Source: Centipeda noxia ATCC 43541 (GTDB lineage: Bacteria > Bacillota > Negativicutes > Selenomonadales > Selenomonadaceae). Taken from it: DNA of 64,000 bases. The notes under the pieces are model-generated. The model worked only from the letters and a program-made list of their open reading frames with translations, did not search any database and was not told where the DNA came from. The translations under genes and the position numbers were made by a program. Positions 27,297 through 34,225 of the stretch are shown one piece after another. The DNA lies in the NCBI RefSeq assembly GCF_000160555.1, contig NZ_GG749281.1, positions 163,955 to 227,954 on the forward strand, in the 5' to 3' direction. Each line of letters begins with the position of its first letter. The first letter of the stretch is position 1.

Positions 27297-28037
27297 ATGA
27301 TGGAGGAACAGCTCGGTACATCGCGGCGCGCGGTGTTCATCGAGGGTGTGCACGACGGCGTGCCGATTGCGCTCGGCTATTTTGTCGTGGCGTTCACCCT
27401 CGGGATTCTCGCGCAGACGGCGGGACTGACCCCATGGCAGGGCTTCGTGACGAGCATGGTGAACATTGCCTCGGCGGGCGAATACGCAGGCTTCACTGTG
27501 ATCGCGGCACAGGCGCCCTACCTTGAGATCGCCGTGCTGACCCTCGTTGCAAACGCACGCTACTTCCTCATGGCTGCTGCGCTGACGCAGCGCTTCTCGC
27601 CGGAGCTGCCCCTCCTGCACCGCCTCGCCGTGAGTTTCGGCGTGACGGACGAGATCTTCGGCATCACGGTCGCGCGCGGCGGCACACTGGATCCATACTA
27701 CAACTACGGCGCATTGGCGATCTCCGTCCCCGCATGGTCCGCCGGCACAGCCATCGGCATCGCAGCGGGCGATGTTCTCCCCGCGATGGCGCTGTCCGCA
27801 CTCTCGGTCGCGCTCTACGGGATGTTCACATGGATCATCCTCCCGCCGACAAAGAAAAGCCGCCCCATCGCCGCCATGGTCGCCGCCAGCTTCGTCCTGT
27901 CCGCCGCGGCAGCATATGCTCCCGGCCTGAGCGAGCTCTCGGGCGGCACCCGCACGATCATCCTCACCCTCCTCATCGCCGGAATCGGCGCAGCACTCTG
28001 CCCGATCAAGGAAGAACAGGAGGGCCGCAATGCGTGA
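27297..28037 (+). CDS. azlC: AzlC-family branched-chain amino acid exporter, large subunit
   Basis: This 246-residue inner-membrane protein carries AzlC hallmarks: GVPIALGYFVVAFTLGILA near the N-terminus, SMVNIASAGEYAG and LTLVANARYFLMA. With AzlD it forms a two-subunit exporter for branched-chain amino acids and analogues. ATG 27297 is preferred to a GTG at 27288 because GAGGTGG is then properly placed. The azlD gene overlaps its end by 8 bases. Confidence 0.92.
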   Translation: MMEEQLGTSRRAVFIEGVHDGVPIALGYFVVAFTLGILAQTAGLTPWQGFVTSMVNIASAGEYAGFTVIAAQAPYLEIAVLTLVANARYFLMAAALTQRFSPELPLLHRLAVSFGVTDEIFGITVARGGTLDPYYNYGALAISVPAWSAGTAIGIAAGDVLPAMALSALSVALYGMFTWIILPPTKKSRPIAAMVAASFVLSAAAAYAPGLSELSGGTRTIILTLLIAGIGAALCPIKEEQEGRNA

Positions 28038-28341
28038 TATATGGATCTACATCGCCGTCATGAGCGCGGTGACCATTGCCATCCGCCTCACCCCGGCGCT
28101 TCTCCTGCGGCGCGAGATCAAAAACGTCTTTGTCCGCTCCTTCCTCTTCTACGTCCCCTATGTGACGCTTTCCGTCATGACCTTCCCCGCCATCGTAGAG
28201 GCGACGCGCACGCCGCTTGCCGGCGCGGCGGCATTTGCATTTGCCGCCTTCCTCGCGTGGAACGGGGCGAGTCTCTTCCGCTGTGCGGCGGGCGCAAGCA
28301 TAATGGTGCTGATTGTGGAGGGCATCTATTTTTCGCTGTAA
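28030..28341 (+). CDS. azlD: AzlD-family small exporter subunit
   Basis: This 103-residue hydrophobic protein has about four membrane segments and the family motif TIAIRLTPALLLRREI followed by YVTLSVMTFPAI. Overlap with azlC by 8 bases supports coupled translation. It is the second subunit of the branched-chain amino acid exporter. Confidence 0.9.
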   Translation: MRDIWIYIAVMSAVTIAIRLTPALLLRREIKNVFVRSFLFYVPYVTLSVMTFPAIVEATRTPLAGAAAFAFAAFLAWNGASLFRCAAGASIMVLIVEGIYFSL

Positions 28342-28395
28342 TCGACTGTAATTTGCTGAAATGCGTCCGTTAAAAGAAACGAAGGGAGCACGCGC

Positions 28396-29508
28396 ATGGA
28401 CTTCGACTGCTGGACGGGACTCAAGATCAAAGGGACATCCTACATCATCGCAGAAAAGATTTGCTACAAGGAGAAGGCATCGGACGATGTATGGACAGAG
28501 TACGGTCTTATTACGTCCAACAGCAATGATCGCATTTGGCTGACAATCGCAGACAGCGGGCTCTCGTGCAGCCTCTCTCATCCCGTCGCCCGTGTTTCCC
28601 CGCCGCAGGGCTACCGCCTGCACGACAAAGGAATGGAGCTCGTCACCGGTGTCTGGGGCGATACGGATGCCGCTGTCGGCGATACGGCAGAGTACGAACA
28701 ATACGAGAGTGCAGACGGCGCGGAGATGTTCTTCCTCGAGAACTGGGAGGGCACAAAGAGCGGCTCCCGCGGGACGAAGATTGCTGCGTCCGACATCGTT
28801 CCCAACGATGCACCGTCTGCCGAACGCGACCGGCTGATGGCAGCTGCATGCAGAAAATCCCTGAACCGCTTCACAAAAAACAGCGTGATTATGGGGGCCA
28901 CCGTGGCTTATGCCGCCATCATCGCAGCCTTCCTTTTCGGTGGTGTGACCGATCTCGGCAAGGGCGATTGGCATGACTTCCGCCGTTTCGTGAACATGCC
29001 CTACGCCCTGCATGAACGGCTTGCCGATGCGCCTTACTATGCGGAGGAAGCGGAGGAGGGTGGTGCGCGCATCTATACGGCACAGATGGATGCGGGGGCG
29101 GCTGCGCTCGACCTCATCGAGGGGATGGACGGCAATGTGCAGGACGCCTTTGAGGACGCCGCCGACGCAGAGCACCCCATTGTGATCCGCACTGAGACGG
29201 AGACCGCACGCATTACAGCCGTGTCCGACGGCACGGCACGCATTGCCGTCAGGCAGACGAGCCCCGACCTTGCCCCCGCCGCAGATCAGCTCAAACGCGA
29301 CCACACGCTCGCCCGCTACGCCACGCTTGTGCGCACGGGCGATTCGCGCGGACGCGCCGGCATCGTCACAGAGGGAGCAGACACAAGCGCCCCCGCGACA
29401 GCTGCAGATACGGCGAGCTCCCATGCCTCTGCCGCAGAAGCAGCACCCGCACAGACACCCACATCTCCCGAAGGGACACCGCGGCACACGCGCTACCTCG
29501 CACACTGA
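28396..29508 (+). CDS. DUF4178-domain membrane protein
   Basis: This 370-residue protein has a cytosolic beta-rich N-terminus resembling DUF4178 (GTSYIIAEKICYKEKASDDVWTE). One clear membrane segment lies near residues 165-185 (SVIMGATVAYAAIIAAFLFG), followed by an outer region and an Ala/Thr/Pro-rich low-complexity tail. AAGGGAG precedes the ATG. It heads a four-gene run with a DUF350 protein, a secreted or anchored protein and a glutathionylspermidine-synthase-like ligase. The molecular role is not known; linkage suggests it is part of a membrane-associated modification complex. Confidence 0.75.
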   Translation: MDFDCWTGLKIKGTSYIIAEKICYKEKASDDVWTEYGLITSNSNDRIWLTIADSGLSCSLSHPVARVSPPQGYRLHDKGMELVTGVWGDTDAAVGDTAEYEQYESADGAEMFFLENWEGTKSGSRGTKIAASDIVPNDAPSAERDRLMAAACRKSLNRFTKNSVIMGATVAYAAIIAAFLFGGVTDLGKGDWHDFRRFVNMPYALHERLADAPYYAEEAEEGGARIYTAQMDAGAAALDLIEGMDGNVQDAFEDAADAEHPIVIRTETETARITAVSDGTARIAVRQTSPDLAPAADQLKRDHTLARYATLVRTGDSRGRAGIVTEGADTSAPATAADTASSHASAAEAAPAQTPTSPEGTPRHTRYLAH

Positions 29509-29550
29509 CTGCGCCCCCGCACAACTCATATGCAAGATAGGAGAACTCAT

Positions 29551-29982
29551 ATGATCTTTCTGCCCGATCTTATGCTCACGGTATTCTACGCCGCGTTCGG
29601 CATTCTGCTCATGATTGTGTCGAACATTGTAATGGACTTCTTCATCCCCGGCAACTTCGCCGAGGAGATCCGCCGCGGCAACCGCGCGGTCGCGTGGCTT
29701 TCGGCCGGCTCCTTCATCGGCATCGGCGAGATTCTGCGCGCCGTCATCATCTCGCCTGCCTATGATTCGATGACAACGGACTTTGTGCAGGGCGTTGCGG
29801 CAAGCGCAGTCTACGCGGCCGTCGGTATTTTCTTCTTCATCATCGGCTTCTTCATCATCAATGCGTGGCACCGCAAATATGGGCTTGCCGAGGAAATCAA
29901 ACGCGGCAATACAGCGGCGGGGATCTTTGTTTTCGGCATCTTCGTCGGGCTGTCGCTCGTCATCAGCGGCGCGGTGCATTGA
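29551..29982 (+). CDS. DUF350-family inner-membrane protein
   Basis: This 143-residue protein has four predicted membrane segments in two repeats, each followed by a very similar charged loop (FAEEIRRGNRAVAW and LAEEIKRGNTAAGI), the mark of DUF350. ATG 29551 is chosen because TAGGAG lies 7 bases upstream; an ATG at 29530 would lack a site. It resembles YjfL, which in E. coli sits with the glutathionylspermidine-synthase-like YjfC, and the same association is seen here. Function unknown. Confidence 0.85.
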   Translation: MIFLPDLMLTVFYAAFGILLMIVSNIVMDFFIPGNFAEEIRRGNRAVAWLSAGSFIGIGEILRAVIISPAYDSMTTDFVQGVAASAVYAAVGIFFFIIGFFIINAWHRKYGLAEEIKRGNTAAGIFVFGIFVGLSLVISGAVH

Positions 29983-30044
29983 TGCGAGCTGCGCGCAGCG
30001 AAGTGTTCGCGAGGGCGTCATTATGAACAGAAGGAGTACTCTGC

Positions 30045-30611
30045 ATGGAAAACATGGGACGTAAGGCCGCCATCCTCGCCGCTGCATTTGCCTCGGTCAG
30101 CGCACTCGGCGCTGCGTATGTCTATCGAAACGACATCGCATATTCATTGTGTGAAATTATTCATCCTGAATGGAATGCCGGCGAGGCGCGCCTCTCGGAC
30201 GCCTATGACCGCCGCTTCACCCTGCTCAACAACGGCGACGGGACGGAGACAGCGCTCTACGACGACAACACTGCCGTGACCTTTCGCAGCGACGGCGCAG
30301 GCAGCCTCGTCTGGCTCTATGGCACGGCGAGCCTCCTCGCCCCCATGGCGCCGAACTATTTTGCGTTTCACGGGTTCTCCTATCCCGGCGGATCCATGGA
30401 TCTCGCACACATGACATACCGGACAAACGCGCCTCTGTCCCCGCTCCCCGAAGAACCTGCCGCGGCTTCCAAGCAGAACCATGGACACGGCGCATCTCAC
30501 GTCTTTGCGGGGCGCAGCAGCTACGGTCAAAGAAAGAGCTCTCAGTCCGGCGAGATCAGCCGAAAATCCGGCTTCGGCCAGGCAGGCATCCGCTCCTCGG
30601 GAGGATCGTAA
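30045..30611 (+). CDS. Membrane-anchored or exported protein of unknown function
   Basis: This 188-residue protein has an N-terminal hydrophobic segment (AAILAAAFASVSALGAAYVY) that may be an uncleaved anchor. A small soluble domain (GDGTETALYDDNTAVTFRSDGAGSLVW) and a Ser/Gly/Lys-rich disordered tail (SSYGQRKSSQSGEISRKSG) follow. AGAAGGAG precedes the start. It lies between DUF350 and the ATP-grasp ligase gene, 3 bases before the latter. A position like that of YjfM/DUF1190 or DUF4247 proteins in related clusters makes it a candidate substrate for the ligase; that is inference. Confidence 0.65.
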   Translation: MENMGRKAAILAAAFASVSALGAAYVYRNDIAYSLCEIIHPEWNAGEARLSDAYDRRFTLLNNGDGTETALYDDNTAVTFRSDGAGSLVWLYGTASLLAPMAPNYFAFHGFSYPGGSMDLAHMTYRTNAPLSPLPEEPAAASKQNHGHGASHVFAGRSSYGQRKSSQSGEISRKSGFGQAGIRSSGGS

Positions 30612-30614
30612 GAG

Positions 30615-31919
30615 ATGCAGACAAACCAAAAACCGACCTACATCGACACGCTCGATCCCGACATCTTTACCTACATCCGCTACGGCGACTATGCCGACCG
30701 CTACCCCGCGCATACGGCACAGGAGTTCCCGCAGGAAGTCTATGACGAGATGCGCACGGCGTCCGCCGCACTCTTTCGCATCTTCTGCAAGGCGGCGAAG
30801 GTCTTTCAGCAGGCGCCGGACAGCTTCGCCCGCGCAATGGATATGCCGGAGGAGCTGCTGCCCTATCTGCGCATTCCAAATGCATTTCATCTACCGACAT
30901 GGCTTGCACGCTTCGACTTCGTCCTCGACGAGAAAGGGCATATCCGCATGGTTGAGATCAATGCGGATACGCCCTGTTTTATCATTGAATCGTTTTATGC
31001 CAACAGCGCTGCGGCCGCGTATTTCGGCAGACAGGATCCGAATGCGGAAGCACTCCCCCAGCTGCGGAGCTTTCTCGCACGCATCCACGATCGTCTCTGC
31101 GCGCCCGTTGCCGATCTCCGAACACGGGCGCTCATGCGGCGCACCTTCCTCTTCAGCTGCTTCGATGACTACCCGGAGGATCTTGCGACCACGCGCTTTC
31201 TCATGCGTCTCATGCAGGAGGGTGCAGAGCATGGAGATATCTGCTTCCGCTCGTTCTACGAGATGGAGATTGATGCAAAAGGGCTTCCTCTTGCAGACAA
31301 CGCATATGCATCTGCACTTTATCGTCTGCACCCAATAGAGATTTTGATCGACGAGCGAACGCAGGACGGCGAACCGCTCGGGCAGATGTTCCTGGATCTG
31401 TATAGAGAAGGCAAATTCGCCATGATGAATCCGCCCGAAGCGATCATTCTGCAGAACAAGTCCTTTATGGCACTCGTCTATGCCCTCGCACAGACGGAGC
31501 AGTTCTTCTCTGCGGAGGAATGTGCGCTCATCCGCCGCTGGCTCGCCCCGTCCTATTTCGAGGACGACTTCGCATCGCTTGCGGACGGCACCTACATCCG
31601 CAAGGAGATCTGGGGACGCGAGGGGCGCAGCGTCAGCCTCGTCGAAAAGCGCGGCGGACGGGCGGCAAAGGTCCTGGAGAAGCAGCCCGACAACGCGGAT
31701 GACATCATCTGCCGCGAGAGCCGCGCCGCAATGTATCAGGACTTCATCCGCCAGCCGCGCTTTGTCCACACCGTCGATTCCGGCACGACGGATGGCTGCC
31801 TGACGCTCTCGTGCTTCATGCTCTTCGACCGGCCCTCTGCCGTCGGCGCACGCTTTTCCCCCGAGGAGATTGCGGGCACGGAGGCATATTTCGTCCCGCT
31901 GGTCATTTCGCAAAAATAA
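30615..31919 (+). CDS. Glutathionylspermidine synthase-like ATP-grasp ligase
   Basis: This 434-residue ligase has the ATP-grasp core of the glutathionylspermidine synthase family: VLDEKGHIRMVEINADTPC near 105, LYREGKFAMMNPPEAIILQNK near 265, and IRKEIWGREGRSVSLVEKRGG near 330. True glutathionylspermidine synthases also carry an N-terminal amidase, which is absent here, as in YjfC. Family members join an amine (often a polyamine) to a peptide carboxylate. The gene closes the DUF4178-DUF350 cassette. The substrate is not known and may be the protein encoded just upstream. Confidence 0.85.
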   Translation: MQTNQKPTYIDTLDPDIFTYIRYGDYADRYPAHTAQEFPQEVYDEMRTASAALFRIFCKAAKVFQQAPDSFARAMDMPEELLPYLRIPNAFHLPTWLARFDFVLDEKGHIRMVEINADTPCFIIESFYANSAAAAYFGRQDPNAEALPQLRSFLARIHDRLCAPVADLRTRALMRRTFLFSCFDDYPEDLATTRFLMRLMQEGAEHGDICFRSFYEMEIDAKGLPLADNAYASALYRLHPIEILIDERTQDGEPLGQMFLDLYREGKFAMMNPPEAIILQNKSFMALVYALAQTEQFFSAEECALIRRWLAPSYFEDDFASLADGTYIRKEIWGREGRSVSLVEKRGGRAAKVLEKQPDNADDIICRESRAAMYQDFIRQPRFVHTVDSGTTDGCLTLSCFMLFDRPSAVGARFSPEEIAGTEAYFVPLVISQK

Positions 31920-31949
31920 GAAACACACGTTTCTTTTCTCTGGCTTTTG

Positions 31950-31958
31950 TGCTATAAT
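31950..31958 (+). promoter_or_regulatory. Extended -10 promoter of the small toxin mRNA
   Basis: TGC plus TATAAT lies 31 bases after the ligase stop; no good -35 is seen. It would start transcription near 31965, placing GTGACTGACGA at the extreme 5' end of the mRNA. Confidence 0.6.
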
Positions 31959-31966
31959 ATTTCCAG

Positions 31967-32190
31967 GTGACTGACGATCGCAGGTTTTCTCCCGCAAGGG
32001 AGGTGATGTGCATTTGAGCCTGTATGAAATACTCTCGCTCGTGCTAGCGGCGGCAACGCTCGCGGTCAACATCATATTCTTGTTCCTGGAATAGGCAAGA
32101 AAAAAGAACCTTACGCAAGGTAACGAAGGCTCTTTCTTCAAGAACATATTTGATTCTAGGGAGAGACCGACGGAACCACTCGTCAGTCAC
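31967..32190 (+). repeat. Long-range inverted repeat: mRNA 5' end versus terminator arm
   Basis: GTGACTGACGA at 31967-31977 is perfectly complementary to TCGTCAGTCAC at 32180-32190, about 200 bases downstream. The first copy is the predicted mRNA 5' end and the second is the 3' arm of its terminator hairpin. Such 5'-3' closure is known in Hok- and AapA-type toxin mRNAs. Confidence 0.7.
32014..32094 (+). CDS. Small hydrophobic holin-like toxin, 26 residues
   Basis: A TTG start at 32014 sits 8 bases after AAGGGAGGTGAT, one of the strongest ribosome sites in the window. It opens a 26-residue peptide (SLYEILSLVLAAATLAVNII, then FLFLE) that is one membrane helix with short polar ends. The YExLSL pattern resembles the putative holin-like (Hol_Tox) and TxpA-type toxins of type I toxin-antitoxin loci. 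A consensus-promoter antisense RNA overlaps the 3' part of its mRNA. Membrane toxicity is inferred from family resemblance; it is not shown. Confidence 0.7.
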   Translation: MSLYEILSLVLAAATLAVNIIFLFLE

Positions 32191-32199
32191 TCTTTTTGT
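32098..32199 (-). ncRNA. Predicted antisense RNA (antitoxin) of the holin-like toxin
   Basis: An approximately 100-base minus-strand RNA is predicted to begin near 32199 under a perfect promoter. It ends at an intrinsic terminator whose stem pairs 32126-32132 with 32106-32112 and is followed by six T on the minus strand (32105-32100). It is complementary to the whole 3' untranslated part of the toxin mRNA and stops right after the toxin stop codon. This is the same layout as RatA/TxpA and SR4/BsrG, where the antisense RNA promotes mRNA decay. Confidence 0.65.
32161..32197 (+). terminator. Terminator of the toxin mRNA
   Basis: An imperfect hairpin (32161-32172 with 32181-32192, two mismatches) is followed by TTTTTG. 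Its 3' arm is the segment that can instead pair perfectly with the mRNA 5' end. Confidence 0.55.
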
Positions 32200-32205
32200 G
32201 TCTTC

Positions 32206-32234
32206 ATTATACCCGCGCGGTCAGGCCTTGTCAA
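32206..32234 (-). promoter_or_regulatory. Consensus promoter of the antisense RNA
   Basis: On the minus strand an exact TTGACA (32234-32229) and exact TATAAT (32211-32206) are 17 bases apart. It is embedded in the end of panF, whose stop codon lies inside the -35 box. Confidence 0.8.
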
Positions 32235-33685
32235 GCTTCGCCCTGCCGGCACCGCTCCCAGAGGTTTCCGAGGAGGAAAAAGAGGAGCGAGACCGTGATG
32301 CCGACGGCAATGGGGTGCAGCCCGAGCGGCTTGAAGCCCGCCGCCATCGCCGTGCAGTAGACGAGTATGCCGCCCGCCATTGATGCGAGCGCGCCCGTGC
32401 GCGTCGCCCAATTCGTAAAGAGACCGAACACGAGCACCCAGAAGAACGCCGTCTCAAGGCCTCCGAACGCGAACATATTGATGAGCCAGATGAGCGAGGG
32501 CGGGGAGACGGCGAGGAGGAACACGACGATGCCGAGCGCGGCGGTGACGCCCATCGAGAGACGACTCAGGGTCTCTTCGGGAACATCCCGGCCGCGCTTT
32601 TGCATATGGTGGAGGTAGACGTCCTTCACCACGGCGGAAGAGGCGACAATGAGCACGCCCGAAATAGTCGAGATCGACGCCGCAAGCGGTCCGATGATCG
32701 CAAGCCCGAGGAGCGCGGGCGGCATGACGTGCGCCATCAGCTGCGGGATCACGCTGTCCACCCCGCCGAGCGCCTGTGCAGGAACGCCGAGCACGCCGCG
32801 TCCGAGCACGCCGACGAGATTTACCGCGATGTTCATAAAGGCAATGACAACCGTCCCGATGATCATAGCCCGGTGCATGTCGCGGCCGCTCCGATAGCTG
32901 ATGCCGCGCACAACCGACTGCGGCAGGGCAATCGTGAGTGCCCCGACGAGCAGCCACTGCGAAACATACAGCGAAATCGGCATGCGCCCCGCGGCCGTCG
33001 GCGTCAGCATCTCCGGATGCGTACTGCGGAGCTCCGCGAGAATCGCCGCAAGCCCGCCGCCGGCATCGAGCACATAGTAGAAGAGCAGAACAATGCCGAG
33101 CATCATCACGATCGCGCAGCAGGTATCCGTCAGCGCGACCGCGCGGAAGCCCCCGATCGACGTATAGACAACGACCACAACGCCAAAGAGGATAAGCCCC
33201 AGCTCATAGCTGTACCCTGTAACCGCGGCGAAAAGCTGCGCCCCGCCGACGAACTGCGCGACCATCGAGGCCGCAAAGAACACAACGATCGCTAGTGCTG
33301 CAATCGCCGCCAGCGCATCCGACTGATAGCGGTGCCGAATGATATCGACAATCGTGACGGCATGGATGCGGCGCGCGAGGCGCGCCACCTTCTTTCCGAA
33401 GATGCCGAGCACGAGGAAGATGGTCATGGTCTGAATGACCGCCATATAGATCCAGCCGAAGCCGATCTCATACGCCATGCCCGGACCGCCGACAAACGAA
33501 CTGACCGAGCTGTACGTCGCGACCATCGTCATCGCGAGCACGAACGCGCCGAGCGTCTGCCCGCCGACAAAGTAGCCGGAGAGGAATCCGCCCGCATGGC
33601 TCTGCCGCCGCACGTACACGCCGAGCGCAAGCATCGCCGCCATGAAACCGAGAAGAGGAAGGAGCACCATGAGATTCCCGCTCAT
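32231..33685 (-). CDS. panF: Sodium/pantothenate symporter
   Basis: This 484-residue sodium:solute symporter (SSS family) has about 13 membrane segments. SSS signatures include GGQTLGAFVLAMTMVATYSS, the sodium-site helix region near SSVSSFVGGPG and GPLAASISTISGVLIVASSA. The upstream overlapping small YhdT-type gene is the usual partner of panF and supports pantothenate as substrate. ATG 33685 is chosen because GAGGGGGA precedes it and it overlaps the yhdT stop (ATGA). Its 3' end contains the promoter of the antisense RNA. Confidence 0.85.
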   Translation of the reverse strand: MSGNLMVLLPLLGFMAAMLALGVYVRRQSHAGGFLSGYFVGGQTLGAFVLAMTMVATYSSVSSFVGGPGMAYEIGFGWIYMAVIQTMTIFLVLGIFGKKVARLARRIHAVTIVDIIRHRYQSDALAAIAALAIVVFFAASMVAQFVGGAQLFAAVTGYSYELGLILFGVVVVVYTSIGGFRAVALTDTCCAIVMMLGIVLLFYYVLDAGGGLAAILAELRSTHPEMLTPTAAGRMPISLYVSQWLLVGALTIALPQSVVRGISYRSGRDMHRAMIIGTVVIAFMNIAVNLVGVLGRGVLGVPAQALGGVDSVIPQLMAHVMPPALLGLAIIGPLAASISTISGVLIVASSAVVKDVYLHHMQKRGRDVPEETLSRLSMGVTAALGIVVFLLAVSPPSLIWLINMFAFGGLETAFFWVLVFGLFTNWATRTGALASMAGGILVYCTAMAAGFKPLGLHPIAVGITVSLLFFLLGNLWERCRQGEA

Positions 33686-33942
33686 CGGACATCCCCCTCT
33701 CCATGCGCATCGAGAGATACATCCTCTGCCGCCCATGCGAGATACAAGGCCAGCACCGTGCCCACAACAAGCACGCCGACCGTTGACGTCACCGCCCAGA
33801 GCGGAAAGCCCGCGATCGTCACCTCGGATTCTGCAAGGCCGAATCCGAGCGCCGTCCAGAGTACGGCAAAGATCACTCCTGCGGCTGCGGTACGCCTCGC
33901 CTCACGAGCGATGGCGTCCGCGGCCTTTTTTTCATCCTGCAT
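33682..33942 (-). CDS. yhdT: YhdT/DUF997-family small membrane protein
   Basis: This 86-residue protein has two membrane segments (AAAGVIFAVLWTALGFGLAE and PLWAVTSTVGVLVVGTVLAL). It matches the YhdT family found immediately upstream of panF. ATG 33942 has AGGAGG at ideal distance; an upstream ATG at 34077 does not. Role unknown, probably accessory to the symporter. The 283-base gap before the chemoreceptor gene contains only its likely promoter. Confidence 0.85.
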   Translation of the reverse strand: MQDEKKAADAIAREARRTAAAGVIFAVLWTALGFGLAESEVTIAGFPLWAVTSTVGVLVVGTVLALYLAWAAEDVSLDAHGEGDVR

Positions 33943-34153
33943 GATGAAACCTCCTATGAAATTCCTGCTGTCAGAGGCACATGGAGGAAGCACCGATAAA
34001 TACAGCGATTCCTTGGCTCTCCGCAGCGCATAAATAAGATACCGATCTATCCTATCACATCCGAACGTGAAGCGCAATCATCACCGTTTCAAAACATGCC
34101 GGCATCTTCCTTTCAATAAGTTCCGGTAAATTGCATCAGCATAAGAAAGCCGC

Positions 34154-34180
34154 TTGATTCTTTGGAGAAAAACGTATAAA
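34154..34180 (+). promoter_or_regulatory. Possible promoter of the chemoreceptor gene
   Basis: TTGATT (34154-34159) and TATAAA (34175-34180) with a short 15-base spacer in an AT-rich stretch. Weak. Confidence 0.3.
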
Positions 34181-34225
34181 ATATAAATTATCTTTAGAGA
34201 TCTCTCATTGAAAGGAAGCGAAATT

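Noticed and set aside
32006-32017. Three-codon ORF (ATG TGC ATT TGA) overlapping the toxin start
   Set aside because: Its ATG lies almost inside the ribosome site, too close for initiation; probably chance.
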